Part shown: positions 42,723-51,624 of the stretch, in pieces
How positions within the stretch are numbered: the stretch's first letter is position 1
How the letters are laid out: the number at the start of each line of letters is the position of its first letter
Assembly: GCF_001294645.1 (NCBI RefSeq)
Contig: NZ_CP011868.1
Location: 1,674,001-1,738,000 of the forward strand
Source: Pseudonocardia sp. HH130629-09
GTDB lineage: Bacteria; Actinomycetota; Actinomycetes; Mycobacteriales; Pseudonocardiaceae
DNA: 64,000 nucleotides
Direction of reading: 5' to 3'
Position numbers and translations under genes: made by a program
Notes under the pieces: generated by a model
Told to the model about the DNA's origin: nothing
Database searches by the model: none
What the model saw: only the letters and a program-made list of their open reading frames with translations

Positions 42723-44123
42723 TCAGCCCCAGCCGGGGACGACGAAGATCAGCCAGCTCAGCAGCGGCGCCACCGCGCACATGCTGAAGCCCCAGATCAT
42801 GAGCCCGCGGAACACCCGGTCGGTCTGGTCGGCCGGCGCGTTCGCGACGACCAGCGCCCCGCTGGTGGAGAACGGCGAGGAGTCCACCACCGACGACGAC
42901 AGCGACAGCGCGATGATCAGGCCGACCGCGCCCACCTCGCCGGCGAGCAGGAACGGCACGGCCAGCGGGATCAGGGCGCCGAGGATGCCGGTGGTCGAGG
43001 CGAACGCGGACACGATCGCGCCGATCAGGCAGATGATGATCGCGGCCAGCAGCGGGGACCCGATCGTCGTCACGAGGTTGCCGAGCCAGTCGATCGTGCC
43101 GACCCGTTCCATCAGCGACACGAAGGTCACGATCCCGCAGATCAGCAGCACCGTCGGCCACGCGACCTGCCCGACGGCCGCCTTGGCCGAGGACGGCGAG
43201 ATGACCGAGAGGACCGCGGCCACGGTGAGCGCGGTGAAGCCGACGTCGAGGCCGAACGCGAGTGCGCCGACGGCCAGGGCGACCAGGCCCAGGATCGTGA
43301 ACACGTGGTCGCGTTCGAGCGGGCGGTGCGGCTCGTCGTCGTCCGGGCCGTGCGGCTCGGCGGCCCCGGACCCACCGGACCCGGTCCAACCGGTCACCGT
43401 CCGTGATCGGCCGTGCGGAACGGCGCCGCCGCCCAGGGCGAGCGAGGTGCCCGGCTCGGCGGCCACGGCGACCCGGTCGTCGCCGGCGCCGGAGGATCCC
43501 GCGGCATCCCGGGAACGGCGGAGCAGTTCCCGTCCGCCGAACATCAGGAACACGACGATGCTGAGCGCGAGATTGAACACGAACGACGAGACGAACAGCA
43601 GTCCCGGATTGCTCGGCAGGTTGTTGCGGGCGACGACACCGTTCACGATGCTGCCGAAGATGCTGATCGGCGAGAAGCCGCCCGCGCTCGCCCCGTTGAT
43701 GATGAGAAGGCCCATCAGCATCGGGTTGATCTTGTAGCGCTGGGCGAATCCCATGCCGATCGGCGCGATGATGGCGACCGCGGCGGGGACGACGGCGCCG
43801 ACCGCGGTCAGGACCGCGGTGACGCCGAACATGACCCACGGGATCAGCGCGATCCGGCCACCGACGGCCCGTACCGCCAGCTGGACCAGGCGATCCACGG
43901 TCCCGTTGCCCTTGGCGATGGCGAACAGCAGGGTCACGCCGACGAGGATCACGAACAGGTCGCCGGGGAACCCGCCGACGATGTCGTCGGTGTCCTCCCC
44001 GACGAACGCCGTGCCGACGACGAACGCGGCGACGAAGGCCAGCGCGCCCATGTGGACCGGCAGGATCGTCGCTATCAGGAACACCAGGGCGAGTGCCACG
44101 ATGGTGATGAGTTCGATGGACAT
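42723..44123 (-). CDS. SLC13/MatC-like dicarboxylate carrier
   Basis: A 466-aa membrane protein with about 11 hydrophobic segments in two halves, joined by a hydrophilic linker (about 205-275, rich in Gly, Ser, Asp, His). N-terminal segment ITIVALALVFLIATILPVHMGALAF and the block GASAGGFSPISIFGSIVNGVV resemble the MatC dicarboxylate carrier N-terminal family. The second half has ALSLSSSVVDSSPFSTSGALVVANA. Probably imports a small di- or hydroxycarboxylate. The ATG at 44123 follows GAGGAAA. Confidence 0.82.
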   Translation of the reverse strand: MSIELITIVALALVFLIATILPVHMGALAFVAAFVVGTAFVGEDTDDIVGGFPGDLFVILVGVTLLFAIAKGNGTVDRLVQLAVRAVGGRIALIPWVMFGVTAVLTAVGAVVPAAVAIIAPIGMGFAQRYKINPMLMGLLIINGASAGGFSPISIFGSIVNGVVARNNLPSNPGLLFVSSFVFNLALSIVVFLMFGGRELLRRSRDAAGSSGAGDDRVAVAAEPGTSLALGGGAVPHGRSRTVTGWTGSGGSGAAEPHGPDDDEPHRPLERDHVFTILGLVALAVGALAFGLDVGFTALTVAAVLSVISPSSAKAAVGQVAWPTVLLICGIVTFVSLMERVGTIDWLGNLVTTIGSPLLAAIIICLIGAIVSAFASTTGILGALIPLAVPFLLAGEVGAVGLIIALSLSSSVVDSSPFSTSGALVVANAPADQTDRVFRGLMIWGFSMCAVAPLLSWLIFVVPGWG

Positions 44124-44196
44124 CGGTTTCCTCTGGGGTCGGCACTGACGCAGACAGGAACTGATGACGCGGTCCGCGCGACGTCGCCGGGCCGCA

Positions 44197-44215
44197 TTTT
44201 CCGCACTGCGGAAAA
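44197..44215. promoter_or_regulatory. IclR-type palindrome upstream of the carrier gene
   Basis: TTTTCCGCACTGCGGAAAA, a perfect 9-bp-arm palindrome around a single central C. It lies 74 nt before the carrier start. A related sequence is at 44360-44374. IclR-family operators commonly have this form, and an IclR gene is two genes downstream. Confidence 0.6.
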
Positions 44216-44327
44216 CGAATTCGATATCCCGAGTATCAGCAGGATCACACACGCCCGTCAAGCGGCGTCGATGCCGCCCGCCGGGGTGTGGGAAGGCCCT
44301 GCAGCACCCTCTCGACGGCAGACTGTA

Positions 44328-44341
44328 GACGGTATACCGTC
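44328..44341. promoter_or_regulatory. GntR-type palindrome upstream of the aminotransferase operon
   Basis: GACGGTATACCGTC is a perfect 14-bp palindrome. Its ACGGTATAC core is shared with the site at 41181-41196 beside the GntR gene. It lies 61 nt before the aminotransferase start. Confidence 0.6.
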
Positions 44342-44359
44342 ATCAGCGCGAGACCCGGA

Positions 44360-44374
44360 TTCCGCCATCCGGAA
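44360..44374. promoter_or_regulatory. Second IclR-type site upstream of the aminotransferase operon
   Basis: TTCCGCCATCCGGAA matches 12 of 15 bases of the inner part of the 44197-44215 palindrome (TTCCGCACTGCGGAA). It lies 28 nt before the aminotransferase start codon, where a bound repressor would block transcription. Confidence 0.5.
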
Positions 44375-44402
44375 CCATCGGTCACCGAGCGTGGAGGACC
44401 TC

Positions 44403-45569
44403 ATGACGTACGCAGCCGGTCGGCACTTCCTGCAGATCCCCGGCCCGACGAACGTGCCGGACTCGGTGCTGCGCGCCATGTCGGCCGCGACGATCGACCA
44501 CCGCGGCCCGGACTTCCAGGCGCTGGGGACGGAGCTGCTGCGCGACGTCCGCCCGGTCTTCGGCACCACCGGCCCGGTCGTGATGTACCCGGCCACCGGC
44601 ACCGGCGCGTGGGAGGCGGCCCTGGTCAACACCCTGAACCCGGGGGAGACGGTGCTGTGCTTCGAGACCGGGCACTTCGCCACGCTGTGGCAGGAGATGG
44701 CGGGCCGGCTCGGGCTCCGGGTGGACCTCGTGCCCGGCGACTGGCGGCACGGGGCGGACCCCACCGTCGTCGCCGAACGGCTCGCCGCCGACACCGGCCG
44801 CCGGATCGCCGCCGTCTGCGTGGTGCACAACGAGACCTCGACCGGTGTCACCAGCCGGATCGCCGAGATCCGCGCCGCGATAGACGCCGCCGACCACCCG
44901 GCCCTGCTGCTGGTCGACACCATCTCCTCGCTCGGCTCCATCGACTACCGGCACGACGAGTGGGGCGTCGACGTGACCGTCGCCGGCTCGCAGAAGGGGC
45001 TGATGCTGCCGCCGGGGATGAGCTTCAACGCGATCAGCGCCAAGGCCCTGGAGCGTTCCCGCACCGCGACGATGCCGCGCACCTTCTGGGACTGGGGCCC
45101 GATGCTCGCGGCCAACGAGCGCGGCTTCTTCCCCTACACCCCGAACACCAACCTCATGTACGGGCTGAAGGAGGCGCTGCGCCTGCTCCACGACGAGGGC
45201 CTGGAGAACGTCTTCGCCCGCCACGCCCGCCACGCCGAGGCCACCCGGGCGGCGGTGCGGGCGTGGGGCCTGGAGGTGCTGGCCCTCGACGAGCGCGAGT
45301 ACTCCAGTGCGCTCACCGCCGTGCTCGTCCCCGACGACGTCGACGCCGACAAGGTCCGCGCGGTGATCCTCGACCGCTTCGACATGTCGCTGGGCGCCGG
45401 TCTCGGCCGCCTCGCCGGGCGGATCTTCCGGATCGGCCACCTCGGTGCGTTCAACGACCTCACGCTGGCCGGGACCCTCGCCGGTGTCCAGATGGGTCTC
45501 GGTCTCGCCGGGGTGCCGGTCGCGGGCTCCGGCCTCGACGCGGCGCTGGAGCGGCTGCAGACCGACTGA
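44403..45569 (+). CDS. Alanine/serine-glyoxylate-type aminotransferase
   Basis: A 388-aa class V PLP enzyme. Conserved pieces: HFLQIPGPTNVPDSVLRAM at the N terminus, ATGTGAWEAALVNTLNPGE, HNETSTGVTSRI, VDTISSLGSIDYRHDEWGVD and the PLP-lysine in AGSQKGLMLPPGM. Members transfer an amino group between serine, alanine or another donor and glyoxylate or pyruvate. GGAGGACCTC precedes the ATG. First gene of a three-gene unit with an FAD/Fe-S dehydrogenase and a FAH hydrolase. Confidence 0.92.
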   Translation: MTYAAGRHFLQIPGPTNVPDSVLRAMSAATIDHRGPDFQALGTELLRDVRPVFGTTGPVVMYPATGTGAWEAALVNTLNPGETVLCFETGHFATLWQEMAGRLGLRVDLVPGDWRHGADPTVVAERLAADTGRRIAAVCVVHNETSTGVTSRIAEIRAAIDAADHPALLLVDTISSLGSIDYRHDEWGVDVTVAGSQKGLMLPPGMSFNAISAKALERSRTATMPRTFWDWGPMLAANERGFFPYTPNTNLMYGLKEALRLLHDEGLENVFARHARHAEATRAAVRAWGLEVLALDEREYSSALTAVLVPDDVDADKVRAVILDRFDMSLGAGLGRLAGRIFRIGHLGAFNDLTLAGTLAGVQMGLGLAGVPVAGSGLDAALERLQTD

Positions 45570-45613
45570 CCCGCCCCGACCGCCCCCGCACCGTCGCGAG
45601 AGGACGCCACCCC

Positions 45614-48576
45614 ATGACCGCCGAGCTGACCCGTCCCGCCACCGCCACCACCGCCGTCCCGGGTCTGGAGGAGACGCTCCGGTCCCGGGTGACCGGCGAG
45701 GTCGCCTTCGACGACTACAGCCGCCACCTGTTCTCCCGCGACGCGAGCATGTACGCGATCACCCCGCTCGGAGTGGTCTTCCCCCGGACCCACGACGACG
45801 TCGCCGCGGCCGTGCGCACCGCGGCCGAGTTCGGCGTGCCGGTCGTCCCGCGCGGTGCCGGCACCAGCCTGGCCGGCCAGACCGTCGGACCGGGGCTCGT
45901 GCTCGACCTGTCCCGGCACCTCAACCGGATCGTCGAGCTCGACCCGGTGGCGCGCACCGCCGTCGTCGAGGCGGGGGTGGTGCAGGACCAACTCAACCGG
46001 GCCGCGGCCGCGCACGGGCTGATGTTCGGCCCGGACACCTCCACGAGCAACCGGGCCACGATCGGCGGGATGATCGGCAACAACTCCGCGGGCAGCGGGT
46101 CGCTGACCTTCGGCATGACGATCGACCACGTCCGCGCGCTCGACGTCGTGCTGTCCGACGGCTCCACCGCCCGGCTGGAACCCGTCGACGCCGACGAGCG
46201 CCGCCGTCGTGCCGCCGCGGACACCCTGGAGGGCGCCCTCTACCGCGAGCTCCCCGCGCTGGTCACCGAGAACGAGGACGCGATCGCCGCGGGCATGCCG
46301 CTCTTCTGGCGCCGGGCCTGCGGCTACCGGCTGGACCGGCTCGCGGGCTTCGCGGAGTCCGGGACGTTCGACCTGGCGAAGCTCGTCGTCGGTGCCGAGG
46401 GCACGCTAGTTCTGGCGACCCGCGCCGTCGTCGACCTGGTGCCCAAGCCCGCGCGGACGGTCTACGCCGTCGGCCACTTCAACACCGTGCACGGCGCCAT
46501 CTCCGCCACCGCCGACGCGCTGAGCTGCGATCCGCACCAGGTCGAGATGATGGTCAAGACCATCCTCGACCTGTCCCGCCGCAAGATCGAGTACGCCGAC
46601 CTGGGCAACCACCTCGTCGGCGACCCGGCCGCGCTGCTGTTCGTCTCGTTCTCCGGCGACGACGAGGCCGGGCTGGTGGCGAAGCTGCGCGCGCTGGCCG
46701 CGCTCTGGGAGCGCCACGGCCACGGCTACCACACCCTGGAGCTGGTCACCCCCGCCGAGCAGGCCGCGCTGCTCAAGGTCCGCAAGTCCAGCCTCGGGCT
46801 GCTCATGGCGGCGGGGGAGGGCACCCGGCGCCCGCTGGCCTTCGTCGAGGACACCGCGGTGGCCCCGAGCACCTGGCCGAGTACACCGCGCGGTTCAAGG
46901 AGATCCTCGACGAGAACCGCCTCGAGGCGGGGTTCTACGGCCACTGCTCGGTCGGCTGCCTGCACATCCGCCCGTTCGTCGACCTCACCGACCCGGCCCA
47001 GGTCGCCACGATGCGCCGGGTCGCGGAGCGGATCAAGGACCTGGTCGCCGAGTACGGCGGCGTGAACTCCTCCGAGCACGGCGACGGCCTGGCGCGCTCG
47101 GAGTTCAACCGCGAGATCTTCGGCGACGAGCTGTACGAGGCGATGCGCCGGGTCAAGGCCCTGTTCGACCCGGGGAACGTCATGAACCCCGGCAAGATCG
47201 TCGACGCCCCGTCGATGACCGAGAACCTGCGCGACCGCGACGCGCTGCCGCCCGCCCCGCGGCTGACCACGGCGCTGTCGTTCGAGGTGATCGGCGGCCC
47301 CGGCGCCACCGGGATGCGCGACGCCGCCGACCGCTGCATGAACATCGGCCTGTGCCGCAAGACCACGGCCGGGGTGATGTGCCCGTCCTACCAGGTCACC
47401 CTCGAGGAGGAGCACTCCACCCGCGGCCGGGCGAACGCGCTGGTCAAGGCGCTGTCCGAACCGGACCCGGCCGCCGGGCTCGCCGACGGGCGGCTGCACG
47501 AGATCCTCGATCTGTGCCTCATGTGCAAGGCCTGCAAGAGCGAGTGCCCGATGGGCGTGGACATGGCCTCGCTCAAGGCCGAGGCGCTCCACCAGCAGCA
47601 CGCGGTGCACGGCACGCCGCTGCGCTCGCGGCTGTTCGGCGCCATCCGCACGCTGAACCGGCTCGGGTCGGCGACCGCGCCGCTGTCCAACCTGCCCGGC
47701 CGGGTCGGGGTGCTGCGCCGGCTCGCCGAACGGACCGTCGGGATCACCGCGCGCCGCCCGCTGCCGCGCTTCGACTGGGACAACCTGGTGCGGTGGTACC
47801 GGCGCCGCGACCCCGCGCGGGCCGGGGCACCGGCCGGGACCGTCGTGTGGCTGGCCGACTCGTTCACCACCTTCACCGAGCCGCACATCGGGCGGGCCGC
47901 GATCGGCCTGCTGGAGCGCGCCGGGTGGCGGGTCGAGCTGGCCGGCGGCGGCTGCTGCGGCCGGTCCAGCCTGTCCAACGGACTGCTCGACGACGCCCGC
48001 CGCAAGGCGACCGGCCTGGTCACCTCGCTCGCCCGGGACACCCCGGCCGACGCGCCGATCGTCGGCTGCGAGCCGTCGTGCGTGTTCACCCTGCGCGACG
48101 AGACCCTCGCCCTGCTCCCGGACAGCGCCGAGGCCCGGTCGGTGGGCGAGCGGGTCCGCCAGGTCGAGGAGCTGCTCGTCGAGGCCCTCGACGACGGCCG
48201 TCTGGTCCTGCCGGAGCGGTCGGCGCTGAGCGGGCGGCGCGTGGTCTACCACGGCCACTGCCACCAGAAGGCCGAGGTCGGGACCGCGGCGACGCTCGCG
48301 CTGCTGCGCCGCATCCCCGGGCTGGAGGTCTCCGAGATCGACTCCGGCTGCTGCGGGATGGCGGGCTCGTTCGGCTTCGAGGTCGAGCACTACGCGACCT
48401 CGATGGAGGTCGGGCGGGACCGGCTGCTCCCGGCGATCGACGCCGAGCCCGCCGGCACCCTGGTCGCCGCGACCGGCGTCTCCTGCCGCCAGCAGATCTT
48501 CCACGGCGCCGGGCGCACCGCCTGGCACCCGCTGGAGCTGGTGCGCGAGGCACTCGGCCCGGCCGGGACGGGGTGA
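45614..48576 (+). pseudogene. FAD-linked oxidase/Fe-S dehydrogenase (GlcD-GlcF/YdiJ-like), one-base frameshift
   Basis: Domains in order: FAD-binding type 4 (VVPRGAGTSLAGQTVGPGLV, FGPDTSTSNRATIGGMIGNN), FAD-oxidase C-terminal domain (YGHCSVGCLHIRP, NSSEHGDGLARSEFNREIFG), two ferredoxin-type clusters (CMNIGLCRKTTAGVMC, CLMCKACKSECPMG) and two CCG domains (GGCCGRSSL, SGCCGMAGSFGF). It would oxidise a D-2-hydroxy acid to a 2-oxo acid. After EDTAVAP the frame changes: one G is missing at 46863-46868, where VAPEHLAEY is expected. Repaired length is about 987 aa. Both halves look under selection, so a sequencing error is possible. Confidence 0.85.
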
Positions 48577-48580
48577 GCGG

Positions 48581-49351
48581 ATGCGACTGGTCCGCTACGA
48601 CTCCGGCCACGGCCCCCGCACGGGGCGGGTCGAGACCACCGGCGAGGGCGACGTCGTCCGCGAGCTGGGCCCGTCCGGGCCGGGAGCGGTCGCCGGGCGG
48701 CTCGCCGAGGTCGTCCTGCTCGCCCCCTGCGACCCCCGCACCATCGTGTGCGTCGGGAGCAACTACCCCTGCCAGCTCGCCGAGAAGGAGCGCCCCCGCC
48801 CGGAGCGGCCCGCGCTGTTCCTCAAGGCGCCCAACGCCGTCGTCGGGCCGGGGGAGCCGGTGCTGCGCCCGGCCGGGGTGGAACGCCTGGAGTACGAGGG
48901 CGAGCTCGCGGTGGTGATCGGTCGCCGGGCCCGCGACCTGGACGAACGCACCGCCTGGTCGCACGTGCTCGGCCTGACCTGCGCCAACGACGTCACCGCG
49001 CATGACTACCGCGCCGACGGGCAGTGGGCGCGGGCGAAGAGCGCGGACACCTTCTGCCCGCTCGGGCCGTGGATCGAGACCGAGCCGGGCGCGGGGCCGT
49101 GGGGGCTGCGGACCACGCTGAACGGCCGCACCGTCCAGGAGTCCGATACCGGGGCGATGATCTTCGACGTCGCGCGGATCCTCGCCCACGTGACCCGTTG
49201 GATCACGCTGCAGCCCGGCGACGTCGTGCTCACCGGGAGCCCCGGCGGGGTCGGGCCGATGACCGCGGGAGACCGGGTCACCGTCGAGATCGACGGCGTC
49301 GGGACCCTGGAGAACCCGGTCGCCGACCGGCCCGCGCCCGTCCCGCACTGA
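48581..49351 (+). CDS. Fumarylacetoacetate hydrolase (FAH) family protein
   Basis: A 256-aa protein. FAH-fold motifs: TIVCVGSNYPCQLAEK, ERLEYEGELAVVIGRRA with metal-binding Glu residues, GLTCANDVTAHDY and KSADTFCPLGPWI, then VVLTGSPGGVGPM. Members cleave or decarboxylate 2-oxo acids such as acylpyruvates or oxaloacetate. It starts 5 nt after the dehydrogenase gene, so it should act downstream of 2-oxo acid formation in the same pathway. Confidence 0.92.
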   Translation: MRLVRYDSGHGPRTGRVETTGEGDVVRELGPSGPGAVAGRLAEVVLLAPCDPRTIVCVGSNYPCQLAEKERPRPERPALFLKAPNAVVGPGEPVLRPAGVERLEYEGELAVVIGRRARDLDERTAWSHVLGLTCANDVTAHDYRADGQWARAKSADTFCPLGPWIETEPGAGPWGLRTTLNGRTVQESDTGAMIFDVARILAHVTRWITLQPGDVVLTGSPGGVGPMTAGDRVTVEIDGVGTLENPVADRPAPVPH

Positions 49352-49386
49352 GCCGGGCCGGCGGGGACCGCCGCAGCCGGGCCGGA

Positions 49387-50577
49387 TCAGCCCCGGCCCA
49401 CCGGCTCCGGCGTGTCCAGCTCGGCGGGGGCGGGCGCGCCCGCCACCCCGGCCGCGCTGCGGTAGACGTCGCCGAGCCGGGCCGCCCACGGCGCCGCCGC
49501 GAACCGGTCGAGGAACCGCCGCCGGGCCCCGGCCCCGAGCCGGGCGCGCAGGTCGGCGTCGCGGGTGAGCCGCACCAGCTCGTCGGCGATCCGGGTGGCG
49601 TCGACCGGGGCCAGCAGGCCGGTCTCGCGGGTCACGATCTCCGGGATCCCGCCGACCCGCGTCGCGACCGCCGGGGTCCCGGTGCCGTGGCCGAGCAGCA
49701 GCATCCGGGGCATCGTGTCGTGCCGGGTCGTGTGCAGCTGCACGTCGGCGGCGCGGAGCAGCGCGACCGGGTCGGTGCTGCGGCGGAACGCCACCCGGCC
49801 GGACAGGGACTCGTCGGCGGCGACGCGCGACTCCAGCCACGGCCGCAGCGGCCCGTCGCCGCCCAACACCACGGTGAGCGGCTCGTCCGGACCGATCCCG
49901 GCGACGGCGTCGAGCAGCATGTCCTGCCCCTGGCCGCGGCGCATCGGCGCGACCGAGACGGCGACGACCTCGTGGTCGTCCACGCCGAGCCCGCGCCGCA
50001 GGCGCTCCCGCTCCTCGGCCGTGCCCTCGCCCGGGTCGGCGGCGCCGTCCGGGATCACCGACAGGCCCTCGGTGGACCCGGCGGCGCGGCGGTACCAGTC
50101 GCGCTGCAGGGCCGACGTCGCGATCGTGCGGGTCATGAACCGCTTGCGCGCCAACGTCTTCGCGGTCCGCCGGAGCTGGTCGCCGCGGTCGGCGGGGTGC
50201 TCGTGGATGTGGTGCAGCGTGGACACCGCCGGCACCCGCAGGCGGGCCGCGGCGGCCGAGCCGACGACGTCGGGTCGGGCTCCGTGGGTGTGCACCAGGT
50301 CGACGCCGTGCTTCCGGAACGCGGCGAGCACCTTCAGCACGGCGCGCGGGTCCCACGGTGCGACGTTCAGCTCGGCCGGCGGCGCCCCGGCACCGGACAG
50401 GAGTTCGGCGACCTCGGAGTGCCCGGACGGGGCGAGCGCGACGACCACCACCCGGAACCCCGCGTCCGGGGCGGCGACGGCGAGGTCACCGAGCGCGGCC
50501 GCGACGCCACCGTCGTCGAGCGACTCGACGAGGTGCCCGATCGTCAGGATCCTGCTGGTGCTCTCGCTGGTGGGCAC
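49387..50577 (-). CDS. Glycosyltransferase family 4 protein
   Basis: A 396-aa GT-B fold enzyme. N-terminal domain: ILTIGHLVESLDDGGVAAAL, VDLVHTHGARPDVVGSAAA. C-terminal nucleotide-sugar domain: VAVSVAPMRRGQGQDMLLDAV, VLGGDGPLRPWLE, and the acid block ATRVGGIPEIVTRETGLLAP. Probably adds a sugar to a lipid or polysaccharide at the inner membrane face. GTG start at 50577. No neighbouring glycan genes, so the acceptor cannot be guessed. Confidence 0.9.
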   Translation of the reverse strand: MPTSESTSRILTIGHLVESLDDGGVAAALGDLAVAAPDAGFRVVVVALAPSGHSEVAELLSGAGAPPAELNVAPWDPRAVLKVLAAFRKHGVDLVHTHGARPDVVGSAAAARLRVPAVSTLHHIHEHPADRGDQLRRTAKTLARKRFMTRTIATSALQRDWYRRAAGSTEGLSVIPDGAADPGEGTAEERERLRRGLGVDDHEVVAVSVAPMRRGQGQDMLLDAVAGIGPDEPLTVVLGGDGPLRPWLESRVAADESLSGRVAFRRSTDPVALLRAADVQLHTTRHDTMPRMLLLGHGTGTPAVATRVGGIPEIVTRETGLLAPVDATRIADELVRLTRDADLRARLGAGARRRFLDRFAAAPWAARLGDVYRSAAGVAGAPAPAELDTPEPVGRG

Positions 50578-50781
50578 CGTGACGTGGCCTCCCGGGGTGG
50601 CGCGTGGGGGTCGGTCGTCGGCGGTCGGCCGGTGACGCGGCCCGGCTCGCCGGCCACTCCGACACTACCGAGTGACGACGGGGCGAGACGGGGTCGCGCG
50701 CTGCGCGCATCGGGCGACACCGGACCGGAGGTGCCTGCCGATCGGGGGAGTGCCCGGGCGTGTCCGGGGTCCATTACGGTC

Positions 50782-51594
50782 ATGCCGGTGCGCACGGTTC
50801 TCGTGATCGGGATCGGGGCGGGTGACCCCGACCACCTCACCCTCCAGGCGGTCCGCGCCCTGCAACGGGCCGACGTCGTCTTCGTCATCGACAAGGGGCT
50901 CGACGGCGGGGGGTCGCAGGACGACCTGCTGGCGCTGCGCACCGAGATCCTGCGCCGGCACCGCCCGGACGGCGGGTACCGGCTGGTCACCGCGCCCGAG
51001 GTGGGCCGGGACCGCGGCACCGAGGTCGAGCGCGACGACGAGCGCTACCGCGAGGTCGTCGTCGACTGGCAGGACCGGCGGGCCCGCCTCTACCGCGAGA
51101 TGCTCGACGCCGAGTTGGCCGACGGCGAGACCGGCGCGTTCCTGGTGTGGGGCGACCCCTCCCTCTACGACGGGACGCTGCGCCTGCTCGACCGGGTCCT
51201 GGACGGCGCGGGGGAGCAGTGGGCGGTCGAGTCGGTCGCCGGGATCTCCAGCGTCGCCGCGCTCGCCGCCGCCCACCGGCTGATCCTCAACCGGGTCGGC
51301 CGCCCCGTCCTGATCACCACCGGGCGCCGGATCGCCGAGGGGATGCCCGACGACGTCGACGACGTCGTCGTGATACTCGACGGCCGTACCGCCTTCGCCA
51401 CGCTGCCGGCCGAGCGGCGTCGTGAGCTGCACATCTACTGGGGTGCCTACCTGGGGACGCCGGACGAGCTGCTCGTCGCCGGGCCGCTCGACGAGGTCGC
51501 CGACGAGATCCTGAAGGTCCGCGCCGAGGCCCGGGAGCGCAAGGGGTGGATCATGGACACCTACCTGCTGCGCCGGGGTGCCGACGAGCGCTGA
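50782..51594 (+). CDS. cobF: Precorrin-6A synthase (deacetylating)
   Basis: A 270-aa SAM-dependent tetrapyrrole methyltransferase. In the aerobic cobalamin pathway CobF methylates C-1 and releases the C-20/C-1 acetyl unit. Seen: VLVIGIGAGDPDHLTLQAVRA cut at the first 20 residues, FVIDKGLDGGGSQDDLL, FLVWGDPSLYDGTLRLLDR and VAGISSVAALAAAHR. A TACGGT hexamer at 50775-50780 would start transcription near the GTG at 50788, giving a leaderless message two codons shorter. cobD lies 11 kb away. Confidence 0.92.
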   Translation: MPVRTVLVIGIGAGDPDHLTLQAVRALQRADVVFVIDKGLDGGGSQDDLLALRTEILRRHRPDGGYRLVTAPEVGRDRGTEVERDDERYREVVVDWQDRRARLYREMLDAELADGETGAFLVWGDPSLYDGTLRLLDRVLDGAGEQWAVESVAGISSVAALAAAHRLILNRVGRPVLITTGRRIAEGMPDDVDDVVVILDGRTAFATLPAERRRELHIYWGAYLGTPDELLVAGPLDEVADEILKVRAEARERKGWIMDTYLLRRGADER

Positions 51595-51624
51595 CCCGCC
51601 GCGGGCCGACGACGAGGAGGTCGC

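Noticed and set aside
43413-44402. Upstream extension of the aminotransferase through the carrier gene on the opposite strand
   Set aside because: The ATG at 44403 has a strong GGAGG site and starts with the conserved N terminus of the family. The extension is antisense to the carrier and crosses the operators.
50578-50781. Cobalamin riboswitch before cobF
   Set aside because: A GCCGGCCACT stretch looked suggestive, but no B12-box sequence or supporting stems were found, and the start may be leaderless.
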